From the NCBI RefSeq assembly GCF_024341905.1, contig NZ_BQXY01000012.1, positions 62,001-126,000 on the forward strand: DNA of 64,000 nt, written 5' to 3'. A program made the position numbers and the translations under genes. Source of the stretch: Clostridium folliculivorans (lineage in GTDB: Bacteria > Bacillota > Clostridia > Clostridiales > Clostridiaceae). The notes beneath the pieces are model-generated. The model made no database searches and was not told the origin of the DNA. It saw nothing but the letters and a program-made list of their open reading frames with translations. Shown here one piece after another: positions 8,365 to 16,665 of this stretch; within the stretch, counting starts at the first letter, position 1; each line of letters begins with the position of its first letter.

Positions 8365-8386
8365 AGATGTTACAAATGAAACATCT
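8365..8386. promoter_or_regulatory. Likely TetR operator
   Basis: AGATGTT (8365-8371) and AACATCT (8380-8386) form a perfect 7-bp inverted repeat with an 8-nt spacer. It sits 18 bp before the target gene and in the spacer shared with the TetR gene. Confidence 0.55.
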
Positions 8387-8403
8387 AAATAAAGGGGGAT
8401 ATT

Positions 8404-9150
8404 ATGAAAGTATTATATTTTACAGCAACAGGAAATAGCTTATATATTGCAAAGAGTTTTGGAGGAGAAACTTACTCTATACCTAAACTAATGAAAGAAG
8501 GTAAGTTTGATTTTGAAGATGAAAAGATAGGGATAGTATTTCCAAGCTATAATAATGGAGTTCCGAAGTTAGTAGAAGAATTTTTAAATAAAGTGAAACT
8601 TAAAAGCAAATATATATTTGGTATAGTAACTTATGGAATGTATGCAGGAGCTACAACGAGGCATCTTATAGAAATAGGTAAAAGAAATGGAATTGAATTT
8701 TCTTACGTTAATGAAATAGTTATGGTAGATAATTTTCTTCCAGGCTTTGATATGGATAAACAGTTAGAAAAATTACCTAAGAAGAAAATAGAAGAAAATC
8801 TAATTTCAATAGTAAAGGATATTAAAGAAAGTAAAAGATATGTAAAGAAGCATTCCATTATTTCTAGTGGCATTAGAGTATTAAGCAAGAAGTTTATTTC
8901 TCATGATAAGTTTCAAGATAATTTTATTGTTGAAAATAATTGCAATGGCTGTAAGACCTGTGAGAAGGTATGCCCTGTGAATAACATAAAGGTAGATAAA
9001 AAACCAACTTTTATGGACAACTGTCAGAGTTGTTTAGCTTGCACACAGAACTGTCCTAAAAATGCAATAAGAGTTAAAAATGAAAAGAGTAGAACTAGAT
9101 TTAAAAATGAAAATATTACTTTGAAAGAAATAATAGAGGCAAATAATTAA
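8404..9150 (+). CDS. EFR1-type flavodoxin-ferredoxin fusion protein
   Basis: The 248-residue protein joins an N-terminal flavodoxin-like half (MKVLYFTATGNSLYIAK, an FMN phosphate loop) to a C-terminal 2x[4Fe-4S] ferredoxin. The clusters are marked by CNGCKTCEKVCP (about residues 181-192) and CQSCLACTQNCP (about 208-219). Such EFR1-family proteins are predicted low-potential electron carriers or flavin reductases in anaerobes. Its start has AAAGGGGG upstream. Divergence from a TetR regulator with an operator-like dyad suggests inducible expression. Physiological partner not evident. Confidence 0.88.
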   Translation: MKVLYFTATGNSLYIAKSFGGETYSIPKLMKEGKFDFEDEKIGIVFPSYNNGVPKLVEEFLNKVKLKSKYIFGIVTYGMYAGATTRHLIEIGKRNGIEFSYVNEIVMVDNFLPGFDMDKQLEKLPKKKIEENLISIVKDIKESKRYVKKHSIISSGIRVLSKKFISHDKFQDNFIVENNCNGCKTCEKVCPVNNIKVDKKPTFMDNCQSCLACTQNCPKNAIRVKNEKSRTRFKNENITLKEIIEANN

Positions 9151-9186
9151 GTAGTACAATTAGATTAAACATAGTTAAAATAATAG

Positions 9187-9214
9187 ATGCTTAGAATTGA
9201 TTGGTTCTAAGCAT
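9187..9214. terminator. Hairpin terminator between convergent genes
   Basis: ATGCTTAGAA (9187-9196) and TTCTAAGCAT (9205-9214) form a perfect 10-bp stem; the T-run is weak. It lies between the ferredoxin gene and the converging HxlR gene. Confidence 0.6.
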
Positions 9215-9272
9215 TTATCTATTGTAGTAAATTTAAGAAATTCTATAAACTTATATGTAAGATTTGGTATAA

Positions 9273-9665
9273 TTAATCTGTTTTAAGCATTTCGTGGCAT
9301 TTGTTGCAAGGGAAATCATTTTTAAGGCATACATCAATGTCACAGGAAGAGGTTTTTTTGATGTATCCGACACCCCATTCCATTATTTGAGACATAACGG
9401 GAATAAAACTTACTCCAATTTCAGTCAAGGAATACTCAACCTTTGGAGGTACCTCTCTATATACTTTTCTATTTACAAGTCCATCATGTTCTAGTTCTCT
9501 TAACTGTTGAGTGAGAACTCCCCGTGAAATTGATGGCATTAGTCTTTGAAGTTCATTGAATCTACGAGTTTTATTATGAAGAATCCACAAAATTGATAAT
9601 TTCCATTTTCCCATCAGTACATTTTGAGTAACATTTACAGGACAAAGATGCGAAGAATTATCCAT
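9273..9665 (-). CDS. HxlR-family transcriptional regulator
   Basis: The 130-residue protein is a stand-alone winged helix of the HxlR type. The hallmark segments are CPVNVTQNVLMGKWKLSILWIL, LQRLMPSISRGVLTQQLRELEHDGLVNRKVYREVPPKVEYSLTEIG and the C-terminal wing. The N-terminal Cys (residue 8) is the position used for redox or electrophile sensing in HypR and YodB; two more Cys-containing motifs (CDIDVCLKNDFPCNKC) lie at the C-terminus and could add redox sensing or metal binding. It diverges from the PPOX-like gene at 9796, its likely target, with a dyad in the spacer. Confidence 0.92.
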   Translation of the reverse strand: MDNSSHLCPVNVTQNVLMGKWKLSILWILHNKTRRFNELQRLMPSISRGVLTQQLRELEHDGLVNRKVYREVPPKVEYSLTEIGVSFIPVMSQIMEWGVGYIKKTSSCDIDVCLKNDFPCNKCHEMLKTD

Positions 9666-9686
9666 AAAAATCCTATCCTTTCACAA

Positions 9687-9706
9687 TAGTCACATAAACA
9701 TGACTA
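9687..9706. promoter_or_regulatory. Candidate HxlR operator
   Basis: TAGTCA (9687-9692) and TGACTA (9701-9706) form an inverted repeat with an 8-nt spacer between the divergent HxlR and PPOX-like genes. Confidence 0.45.
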
Positions 9707-9795
9707 TGTAATATTAAAGTGCGTACTTGTATGATGCTTAATAGCACCTTATTATTATACTTATAATAAATAATCAAATCAACGAGGTAATAGAA

Positions 9796-10197
9796 ATGGA
9801 AGAATTATTGAAGCTTTTAAAAGAAAATCCCAATGGAGTTATTGCTACAGTAGATAACGGAAAGCCTAGAGTTAGACCTTTCGGTTTTATAATGGAGGAG
9901 GAAGGAAAGTTATATTTTTGCACAAATAGTTTGAAAGAAGTTTATAAACAATTAATGGAAGTACCATATATTGAGTACTCAGTTACAACAAAGAATATGG
10001 TAGCTATTAGAATAAGTGGAGAGATAAGTTTCTGTGATGACTTAATAATCAAAGATAAAGTTCTTAATGTACACGAACCTGTAAAACTTGGTTATAAATC
10101 TGCAGATAATCCTATATTCAAAGTGTTTTATATAGAACATGGAATTGCAACGATCTCAGATTTTTCAGGAAAACCACCTGAGAAGATAGAATTTTAA
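9796..10197 (+). CDS. PPOX-fold (pyridoxamine 5'-phosphate oxidase-like) flavoprotein
   Basis: The 133-residue protein has the split-barrel fold pattern of small FMN/F420-binding PPOX proteins: GVIATVDNGKPRVRPFGFIMEEEGKLYFCTNSLKEVYKQL, then IEYSVTTKNMVAIRISGEISF. It is far shorter than true pyridoxamine phosphate oxidase and lacks its C-terminal signature, so it is probably a general flavin reductase or heme/flavin-binding protein. The start has CGAGGTAATAG upstream. It diverges from the HxlR regulator and should be controlled by it, perhaps under electrophile or redox stress. Confidence 0.85.
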   Translation: MEELLKLLKENPNGVIATVDNGKPRVRPFGFIMEEEGKLYFCTNSLKEVYKQLMEVPYIEYSVTTKNMVAIRISGEISFCDDLIIKDKVLNVHEPVKLGYKSADNPIFKVFYIEHGIATISDFSGKPPEKIEF

Positions 10198-10325
10198 TAA
10201 ATAGATAAGCAACAAGAATTAAGTGTATTAATTATAAAAAATTAATGTTTATATTATAAATGGTGAACTTTCTAATAATTTTGTACGTCTACTAAGTAGA
10301 GAATAAAGAGGAAAGGGGCATGTTT

Positions 10326-10838
10326 ATGAAAAGAAAAAATGTAAAATTGCTTCTATTGACGGGGGTTCTTCTACTGACGATTATATTATTATTTAATTTA
10401 GTAACTTATAATAGTAACAATACGTTAATCAGCAAGTCATCGGATATGTTTCCAAGTATTAAAGATGTTAGAGTAGCAAAGATATTAGAAAGACATGTAG
10501 GGCCAAGTGAGTATAGTTTTTTTTATTTTGATTTAACTAAAGATGACCAAAAAAAAACTGTCACAAATATTCTTAAATGGCTAAATGAAAGTAGTAACAA
10601 TATGAAGAAGACTGATAAAAGAATGATTGGCGGGTTTGGAGGTTATACACCAACAGTTTTAATTTTAGAATTTACCAATAGAAGCACTTGCTATATTTGT
10701 GCTGATTCATCTAACCTAATAGTAAATGGTTATTATAAAAACAACTCGCTTTTAATAGAGAAATGTCCTCAAATAGTACAGTTCATTAATACTGACTGGG
10801 AGAGTTTAAAGTTAAACATGACAAAAGATATAAAATAA
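10326..10838 (+). CDS. Membrane-anchored protein of unknown function
   Basis: Residues 6-27 (LLLLTGVLLLTIILLFNL) form an N-terminal signal anchor after KRK; no lipobox Cys is present. The remaining 140 residues are predicted extracytoplasmic, with a beta-rich pattern (SEYSFFYFDLTKDDQ, FGGYTPTVLILEFTN, STCYICADSSNLIVNGYY). No family is recognised. ATG 10326 is chosen because the GAGGAAAGGGG site sits too close to the ATG at 10320. It stands alone, facing the FTR1 gene. Confidence 0.65.
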   Translation: MKRKNVKLLLLTGVLLLTIILLFNLVTYNSNNTLISKSSDMFPSIKDVRVAKILERHVGPSEYSFFYFDLTKDDQKKTVTNILKWLNESSNNMKKTDKRMIGGFGGYTPTVLILEFTNRSTCYICADSSNLIVNGYYKNNSLLIEKCPQIVQFINTDWESLKLNMTKDIK

Positions 10839-10898
10839 GTATATTAAAACATTTATTTAATTTTTATTAATATGTACTTATAAAGTGTACATTAAAAA

Positions 10899-10948
10899 AT
10901 CCCGTACGTATAACTTTTTAACTTTGGTTAAAAGTTTATGTACGGGAT
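10899..10948. terminator. Hairpin terminator between convergent genes
   Basis: ATCCCGTAC (10899-10907) pairs with GTACGGGAT (10940-10948), with an inner stem AACTTTT/AAAAGTT. On the minus strand it is followed by ATTTTTTAAT, so it best serves the iron permease gene. Confidence 0.8.
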
Positions 10949-10953
10949 AAAGT

Positions 10954-11658
10954 TTATTTGATTTTATTAGAATTCAAATATTTTTTCAAATCATTCTTTA
11001 GCATCAAGAAATAACTAGGTATTGCATATAACAATATACCTATCATGAAGATCTGAGGCACATAATTGCTAAATAATACTTCTAGTCCATCGCCGAAGTA
11101 GTAGGCACCAAGTCCCACTAAAAATAAATTTAGTATATAAAATACTACGTTTATATTTAGTTTAGAGAAACCTTTAGCTACTACATAAACGATTAGAGCT
11201 GCACAAACTAAACCTGACAAAGCCGATACAGCGACTAGTAAAGGAGAATTCGTTGAACTAGTTAGAATAAACAATACAGATTCTAAGAATTCTCTGAAAA
11301 ATGTTATAGCTGCAACAATGAAAACGCCTTTCTTACTTAAAGAAATAAATCGTTGATCAGGAGTAGTAGTTAATGATTTGTTTTTTCTTAAAAGCACCAC
11401 ACTGTATAATACTAATATCGCTAATATTACACCTAGTATACCGTCGAATAATTCTCCTGCAGACCCTTCTAATAAGGCAGCTTGTGAGAATATTATTGAG
11501 CCGAGTATAGTTGCTAGAATAGCTCCAACGGCTCCCCCTTGATATACACTCTTACTCATTTCATGCATCTTGTTTTTGTTAAAGTAGATTGCTAGAGGGA
11601 TAATAACCAAGAAGATTTCAATACCTTCTCTTAAGCATATTAAAAATGGTGCAAGCAT
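10954..11658 (-). CDS. FTR1-family iron permease
   Basis: The 234-residue protein has about seven hydrophobic segments and two REGLE-type motifs, REGIE at residues 10-14 and REFLE at about 122-126. Paired R-E-x-x-E motifs bind iron in FTR1/EfeU permeases. It lacks the periplasmic partners EfeO and EfeB in this window and is shorter than full EfeU, but single FTR1 genes are common in anaerobes. The ATG has GGAGGTG upstream. It probably moves iron across the cytoplasmic membrane; direction and iron form are not shown. Confidence 0.85.
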   Translation of the reverse strand: MLAPFLICLREGIEIFLVIIPLAIYFNKNKMHEMSKSVYQGGAVGAILATILGSIIFSQAALLEGSAGELFDGILGVILAILVLYSVVLLRKNKSLTTTPDQRFISLSKKGVFIVAAITFFREFLESVLFILTSSTNSPLLVAVSALSGLVCAALIVYVVAKGFSKLNINVVFYILNLFLVGLGAYYFGDGLEVLFSNYVPQIFMIGILLYAIPSYFLMLKNDLKKYLNSNKIK

Positions 11659-11676
11659 GGCTTTTCACCTCCTACT

Positions 11677-12130
11677 TGCTGAGTTTATATTTATATATGT
11701 AATATATGCTGAATTGATATAAAGTGTTTCAACAATTAAATGCAAATTTTTACATATAATTTTTGTGAACTTTTTTGATATACGTCAGATACTAATTAAT
11801 TAAGAATAGTTCAAATTATAGAGATTATATATATGAAGTGAACAGTTTCTGTAGATTTACATAGAAATATATAATTTAAATAATAAAAGTAAACATGGTA
11901 TACTGTTGCATAGGCGGATAATAAGGATGTATCTAAAGCTAAAGGTAATGTTTATAAATGAACATTTTAACATAGAATACTACCATTATATTCGACAAAA
12001 TAGTTATATAATAGGTTGGCATACAATAGAAATTTAGTAGAAGAGATAGATATAATAAATGTGTTAAATAGGATTCTAGGCAATCTTCATGAGATACTAA
12101 ATCCAATTAAAGAACGAAGAGGTCATTAGT
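11677..12130. other. AT-rich intergenic region with tiny broken reading frames
   Basis: A 36-codon frame opens at ATG 11927 (MYLKLKVMFINEHFNIEYYH...) behind AAGG and stops at 12037; another frame continues to a TAG near 12129 (RNLVEEIDIINVLNRILGNLHEIL...). Together they read like a small helical protein broken by a frameshift, or a short transcript of no coding value. A clear terminator follows at 12135, so something is transcribed on the plus strand. No family is recognised. Confidence 0.3.
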
Positions 12131-12134
12131 AAAG

Positions 12135-12177
12135 AGATAGTAGTTTTCAAACAACTTAGGACTACTATCTTTTATTT
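12135..12177 (+). terminator. Terminator of a short unassigned transcript
   Basis: AGATAGTAGT (12135-12144) and ACTACTATCT (12161-12170) form a 10-bp perfect stem followed by TTTTATTT. Confidence 0.7.
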
Positions 12178-12225
12178 GTAATAGCAATTAATTATTATAA
12201 ATTTAAGGTGTGTAATTTAAAGTTA

Positions 12226-12903
12226 TTACATGATTGAGTAATCCAATTCATACCCGTCTGGTGTTACTAGCTGTATTAATTTTTGAGAAGTCGGAATGTT
12301 CTTTATATCTATATCTACTACTGTAAGTCCTTTTCTCAATGGTTCTCCGATTACGCAAATTTGATTCTTATAGTATTTTATAGAGGTAATATTGAAATCA
12401 AAAACAATAATTCTAACAACATAAGGATATGCAGTGCTAAAAGCTTTTTTATTGATTGGTGAAGAATTACTTAAATCTCCTGGTAAAACTAATTCATTTG
12501 ATAGATCATACCACACAGATAATCCTCCAGAATAGAGAAAAAGTTTATGTTGTTGATTAGCTAGGTTTACTGGCATATAACTCCATCTCCAATATGAACT
12601 ATGCCATTGCTGAGCATATGCAGGTCTTTGAAAATCCAAATCTTTATATATTGATACGAAAGGTATATCAATACCATCCTTCAATACTGATGAAATAGGT
12701 TCAAGGTTTCTTTTAAAGTTGTTCATATCTCTATCACGAAGCAATTGATAGTCATATATAGTTTTTGGAATAATAGGTTCCATCGTCCTCAATTTGTCTT
12801 CGCATGTTAACGGTGCATTTAAATTTTTAGAAATTACAACACTTGATGGTTCTAAAGTTGTCAAAACTGATAATATGAAGATGCATAGTGATGCTTTTTT
12901 CAT
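12226..12903 (-). CDS. Secreted protein of unknown function
   Basis: The 225-residue product begins MKKASLCIFILSVLTTLEPSSVVIS, a clear signal peptide. The start at 12903 is fixed by a near-perfect AAAGGAGGTGAT site; the in-frame ATG 18 nt upstream lies inside that site. The mature part is rich in aromatic residues (AYAQQWHSSYWRWSYMPVNL) and beta-like stretches, with no lipobox or cell-wall anchor. It contains few cysteines. No domain is recognised. It is flanked by terminator-like hairpins and appears monocistronic, diverging from the GntR gene. Confidence 0.75.
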   Translation of the reverse strand: MKKASLCIFILSVLTTLEPSSVVISKNLNAPLTCEDKLRTMEPIIPKTIYDYQLLRDRDMNNFKRNLEPISSVLKDGIDIPFVSIYKDLDFQRPAYAQQWHSSYWRWSYMPVNLANQQHKLFLYSGGLSVWYDLSNELVLPGDLSNSSPINKKAFSTAYPYVVRIIVFDFNITSIKYYKNQICVIGEPLRKGLTVVDIDIKNIPTSQKLIQLVTPDGYELDYSIM

Positions 12904-13047
12904 GATATCACCTCCTTTCATTTATAGTATAGCTATTAATCTAAATAATAAATCTCATAAAAATCGATTAACTCTATATAATAAATGCTCTAGATTTTCA
13001 ATAGAAAAAGCATATTAATTTTTTACGTAAACTTCTTAAAAATGAAT

Positions 13048-13085
13048 AACTCTAAGACTAAAGATATTAGTCTAGTTATAGAGTT
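13048..13085. promoter_or_regulatory. Two-part hairpin between divergent genes
   Basis: AACTCTA (13048-13054) pairs with TAGAGTT (13079-13085), and AGACTA (13055-13060) with TAGTCT (13068-13073). It lacks a T-run. It lies in the spacer between the secreted-protein gene and the GntR gene; an operator is as likely as an RNA hairpin. Confidence 0.35.
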
Positions 13086-13218
13086 GTTAATCTAAATAGC
13101 ATCTGCTGCATAACTATTTAATTTCAACACGTGCTTTAACAGCACCATTATTTAATGATATAATCATGGTTGATAAATAAAAAATAATAGTTGTTAACAT
13201 AAACATCTAGGAGGAAGT

Positions 13219-13944
13219 ATGGCAGATAGCAAAGATTTGAATAATAGTGCAAATACATCATCAAAGTCTTTAGGAGAACAAATATCCGAAAGAATTGTTG
13301 AATTAATTATAAATAATGATTGGCAAATTGGAGATAAACTACCCAATGAATATGAGCTTGCCGATATGCTCAGTGTAGGAAGAAGTACAATTAGAGAAGC
13401 TATAAAAGCATTAGTTTCAAGGAATGTATTAGAGATTCGAAGAGGAGCTGGCACCTTTATCTCTCAAAAGAGTGGCATAGCTGACGATCCACTTGGGTTA
13501 ACTTTTGTAAAAGATAAAATAAAGTTATCTTTAGATTTATTGGAAGTGAGATTTATGATAGAACCATCCATAGCATCAATTGCAGCAGTAAAGGCTACGG
13601 ATGAAGAAATAGAACGCATGTCTTTTTTGTGCGACGAAATAGAAAAGCTTATAATGAAAAATGAACCATATTTAGATTTAGATGTAGAGTTCCATACTGC
13701 AATAGCTAAAAGTAGTAAGAATCAAGTGATAGGAAACCTTATTCCTATCATAAATAGATCAATTATGATGTCTATTGATGTCACCAATCAAAAGCTGAGA
13801 AATGAAACTATTGAAACTCATAGAGAGGTTTTAAACGCAATTAAAGCTCACAATTCTAATGACGCACATGATGCTATGCTATTACATTTGGTATATAATC
13901 GCAGAAATATCAGAAATATTATTGAAAAACAGAAAAATGAATAA
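13219..13944 (+). CDS. FadR-subfamily GntR regulator of sugar-acid catabolism
   Basis: The N-terminal GntR winged helix (ISERIVELIINNDWQIGDKLPNEYELADMLSVGRSTIREAIKALVSRNVLEIRRGAGTFI, about residues 20-80) is followed by an FCD ligand domain (about 100-225) with the metal-binding pattern LDLEFHTAIA-like LDVEFHTAIAKSSKN and a late LETHREVLNAI-like THREVLNAI. FadR/KdgR-type members of this group repress hexuronate and gluconate genes. The gene precedes the dehydratase-eda-kdgK genes, and the large palindrome at 14103 is the probable target. It has its own terminator. The effector is likely a sugar acid or KDG, by inference. Confidence 0.9.
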   Translation: MADSKDLNNSANTSSKSLGEQISERIVELIINNDWQIGDKLPNEYELADMLSVGRSTIREAIKALVSRNVLEIRRGAGTFISQKSGIADDPLGLTFVKDKIKLSLDLLEVRFMIEPSIASIAAVKATDEEIERMSFLCDEIEKLIMKNEPYLDLDVEFHTAIAKSSKNQVIGNLIPIINRSIMMSIDVTNQKLRNETIETHREVLNAIKAHNSNDAHDAMLLHLVYNRRNIRNIIEKQKNE

Positions 13945-13956
13945 TTTAAATGATAG

Positions 13957-13997
13957 AAAAGACATATGATTTTTAATAAGATCAGATGTCTTTTTAT
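13957..13997 (+). terminator. Terminator of the GntR gene
   Basis: AAAAGACAT (13957-13965) pairs with ATGTCTTTT (13986-13994), extended by TGAT/ATCA with one mismatch, followed by T-rich sequence. Confidence 0.75.
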
Positions 13998-14077
13998 ATT
14001 TTATTTTCAGAAGACATCAGATGAATGTGTGCAGTTAAAGATAAAAAACCATCATAAACAAGTTTTATAATGCGATA

Positions 14078-14127
14078 TTGACAAATTTATTAGATGTGTT
14101 ACTATAAATACATCAGATGTATTTATA
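14078..14127 (+). promoter_or_regulatory. Promoter with 25-bp perfect palindromic operator
   Basis: A -35 box TTGACA lies at 14078-14083 and a -10 box TACTAT at 14100-14105 (16-bp spacing). A perfect 25-bp palindrome covers 14103-14127, centred on the A of CATCAGATG. Its position over and just after the -10 box would block transcription. A related partial copy, ACATCAGATGAATGT, lies upstream near 14013. The FadR-type regulator at 13219 is the obvious candidate to bind it. Confidence 0.8.
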
Positions 14128-14161
14128 CGGTTTCAAAAAAAAGATTAAGGAGAGACATAGT

Positions 14162-15877
14162 ATGATTAGTCAAGATATTAGAAAAATTGCTCCAGAGATG
14201 GATCCACTTCGTAGAGGAATGGGCTGGACAACAGAAGATTTAGAAAAACCTCAAATTATAATAGAAAGTACCTTTGGGGATAGTCATCCTGGTAGTGTGC
14301 ATCTTTTGGATTTTGTAACTAAAGCTGCACAAGGTGTGTCTGAGCTTGGTGGTAAGCCAGCTAGATACTTCGCAACAGATATCTGTGATGGTATGGCTCA
14401 AGGTCATGATGGTATAAATTATTCATTAGCTTCTAGAGATACACTTACAGCACTTATAGAAATTCATGCAAATGCAACTCCATTTGATGCTGGAGTTTTT
14501 ATATCAAGTTGTGATAAAGCAGTTCCTGCACATCTTATGTCAATCGGAAGAATAAACATTCCGTCTATTATTGTCACAGGTGGTGTAATGGAAGCTGGTC
14601 CAGACTTATTGACTTTAGAACAAATAGGTGCTTACAGTGCAATGTGTAAGCGTGGAGAGATAACTGAAGAAAAACTAACTTACTACAAGGAACATGCATG
14701 TCCATCCTGTGGAGCTTGTTCATTCATGGGAACAGCAGCAACAATGCAAGTTATGGCAGAGGCTTTAGGATTAATGCTTCCAGGAAGTTCATTAATGCCA
14801 GCTACCTGTGAGGATTTGAAGGATGTTGCCTTAAAAGCAGGAAGACAAGCTGTTGAATTAGCAAAACTTAATCTTAAACCAAAAGATATGGTGACAATTA
14901 AGTCCTTTGAAAATGCAATACTAGTACATGCAGCTATATCAGGTTCAACAAACTCATTGTTACACTTACCTGCAATAGCTCATGAATTTGGGATATATAT
15001 AGATGAAGAAACTTTTGATAGAATCCACAAAAATGCACATTATCTATTAAATATACGTCCAGCTGGAAAGTGGCCAGCTCAATACTTCTACTATGCTGGT
15101 GGAGTGCCTGCAATAATGGAAGAATTAAAGCACTTGCTTCATTTAGATGTAATGACGGTTACAGGTAAAACTTTAGGTGAAAACTTAGAAGAATTAAAAA
15201 CTAATGGTTATTATGAAAAATGCAATGCATATCTTGAAAAGGTTGGAGTTAAAAAGGAAGATGTCATAAGACCATTTAATAATCCATTTGGCACTAATGG
15301 TTCAGTATCAATATTAAAAGGAAACATAGCTCCTGAAGGTGCGGTAGTAAAACATTCTGCAGTTCCAAAGGTAATGCATGAAGCTGTATTAAAGGCAAAA
15401 CCTTTTGATAGTGAAGAAGAAGCTATAGATGCGATTTTAAAGAAAGTAATTCGCCCGGGAGATGCGGTTTTCATAAGATATGAAGGACCAAAGGGAAGTG
15501 GAATGCCAGAGATGTTCTATACAACAGAGGCTATTTCCTCAGATGAAGAGTTATCTGCAAGTGTAGCTTTAATTACTGATGGTAGATTCTCAGGTGCATC
15601 CAAAGGACCTGCTATAGGACATGTTTCTCCAGAAGCAGCAGTAGGTGGACCTATTGCCTTAGTTGAAGAGGATGATTTAATAGAAATAAGCATTCCTAAG
15701 AGACTTCTGCAAATTGTTGGTATTAAAGGTACAAGATGTAGCGAAGAAGAAGTTGAAAAAATACTTGAAGAACGTAGAAAGAACTGGACTCCTAGAAAAT
15801 CAAAATATGAGTCTGGGATACTAAAAGTATTTTCAGATAATGCAGTTTCACCAATGAAGGGTGGATATATGAAGTAA
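14162..15877 (+). CDS. IlvD/Edd-family dehydratase, probably a sugar-acid dehydratase
   Basis: The 571-residue protein belongs to the iron-sulfur dehydratase family of IlvD and Edd. The cluster and metal motifs are visible: DICDGMAQGHDGINYSLASRDT, SSCDKAVPAHLMS and HACPSCGACSFMGTAATM, and later SGSTNSLLHLPAIAHE and DGRFSGASKGPAIGH. A start at 14162 is chosen for its AAGGAGAGA site; the in-frame ATG at 14117 lies inside the operator. Sequence alone cannot separate dihydroxyacid dehydratase from aldonate dehydratases, but the next genes are KDPG aldolase and KDG kinase and the regulator is FadR-like, so a gluconate, xylonate or similar aldonate is the likely substrate. No ilv genes are nearby. 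Confidence 0.85.
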   Translation: MISQDIRKIAPEMDPLRRGMGWTTEDLEKPQIIIESTFGDSHPGSVHLLDFVTKAAQGVSELGGKPARYFATDICDGMAQGHDGINYSLASRDTLTALIEIHANATPFDAGVFISSCDKAVPAHLMSIGRINIPSIIVTGGVMEAGPDLLTLEQIGAYSAMCKRGEITEEKLTYYKEHACPSCGACSFMGTAATMQVMAEALGLMLPGSSLMPATCEDLKDVALKAGRQAVELAKLNLKPKDMVTIKSFENAILVHAAISGSTNSLLHLPAIAHEFGIYIDEETFDRIHKNAHYLLNIRPAGKWPAQYFYYAGGVPAIMEELKHLLHLDVMTVTGKTLGENLEELKTNGYYEKCNAYLEKVGVKKEDVIRPFNNPFGTNGSVSILKGNIAPEGAVVKHSAVPKVMHEAVLKAKPFDSEEEAIDAILKKVIRPGDAVFIRYEGPKGSGMPEMFYTTEAISSDEELSASVALITDGRFSGASKGPAIGHVSPEAAVGGPIALVEEDDLIEISIPKRLLQIVGIKGTRCSEEEVEKILEERRKNWTPRKSKYESGILKVFSDNAVSPMKGGYMK

Positions 15878-15878
15878 A

Positions 15879-15974
15879 GATGTACCACTTCGAACCGGAA
15901 CCTATTTTTAAAACTCTCACGGATCCTGGTGAGAGAATTTAAAAATAATAAGTTTTATTACGAAGTTGTACATC
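15879..15974 (+). repeat. Palindromic dispersed repeat, copy 1
   Basis: A 96-bp element starts GATGTACCACTTCG and ends CGAAGTTGTACATC, so its ends are inverted repeats. Inside, ACTCTCAC pairs loosely with GGTGAGAG and TATTTTTAAA with TTTAAAAATA, giving one long hairpin. It starts one base after the dehydratase stop codon and lies before eda. The same sequence recurs at 27646 (inverted) and 36860. Confidence 0.85.
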
Positions 15975-16016
15975 CATATACAGTAAAGATACTATATATA
16001 AGATGGGGTTGAAGAT

Positions 16017-16661
16017 ATGATTAAGATTAAAGTATTAAAAGCATTAGAAAAGTGTGGAGTTGTTGCAGTTGTTCGTGGCAATACTAAAGAAGTTGGAGTA
16101 AGTATTTCAGAAGCTTGTATAAAAGGAAATGTTAAAGCTATAGAAGTAACGTATACCAATAAATTTGCTAATGATATCATAAAAGAACTATCTGATAAAT
16201 ATGAAAATGATGATGAAGTAGTAGTAGGTGCTGGAACGGTTTTAGATCCAGAAACAGCTAGACTTGCAATTTTATCAGGAGCAAAATATATTGTTTCTCC
16301 ATCCTTTAGTGAAGAAACAGCAAGACTTTGCAACAGATATAAGGTACCATATATACCAGGAGTTATGACAATAAATGAAATAGTTAAAGCTCATGAAATA
16401 GGTGTGGATGTAGTAAAAGTATTCCCTGGTAATGCTTTTGGACCATCATATATCGGAGCTATAAAAGGACCGCTTCCATATGCAAACATCATGGTAACTG
16501 GTGGCGTGAATTTAGAAAACATAGATGTATGGAAGAAAGCCGGCGTTGATTTAGTTGGTATCGGTGGAGAGTTAAATAAGCTTGGTGAAGACGGTAAATT
16601 CGATGAAATAACAGAGCTTTGCAGTAGGTATGTGGATAAGTTTAATGAGGTGAGAGGGTAG
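16017..16661 (+). CDS. eda: KHG/KDPG aldolase
   Basis: The 214-residue TIM-barrel class I aldolase splits 2-keto-3-deoxy-6-phosphogluconate into pyruvate and glyceraldehyde-3-phosphate. Visible features are VVAVVRGNTKE near the N-terminus, the AIEVTYTN strand with the catalytic Glu, VVVGAGTVLD, AKYIVSPSF and the Schiff-base Lys strand DVVKVFPGNAFGPSYIGAIKGPLP, followed by the phosphate loop VTGGVNLENI. It is followed 4 bp later by the KDG kinase gene. The product comes from a dehydratase plus kinase branch rather than from glucose-6-phosphate. Confidence 0.96.
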   Translation: MIKIKVLKALEKCGVVAVVRGNTKEVGVSISEACIKGNVKAIEVTYTNKFANDIIKELSDKYENDDEVVVGAGTVLDPETARLAILSGAKYIVSPSFSEETARLCNRYKVPYIPGVMTINEIVKAHEIGVDVVKVFPGNAFGPSYIGAIKGPLPYANIMVTGGVNLENIDVWKKAGVDLVGIGGELNKLGEDGKFDEITELCSRYVDKFNEVRG

Positions 16662-16665
16662 TCTT

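Noticed and set aside
14162..15877. Naming the dehydratase ilvD
   Set aside because: The family is right, but the operon of KDPG aldolase and KDG kinase points to sugar acids; the name would imply branched-chain amino acid synthesis.
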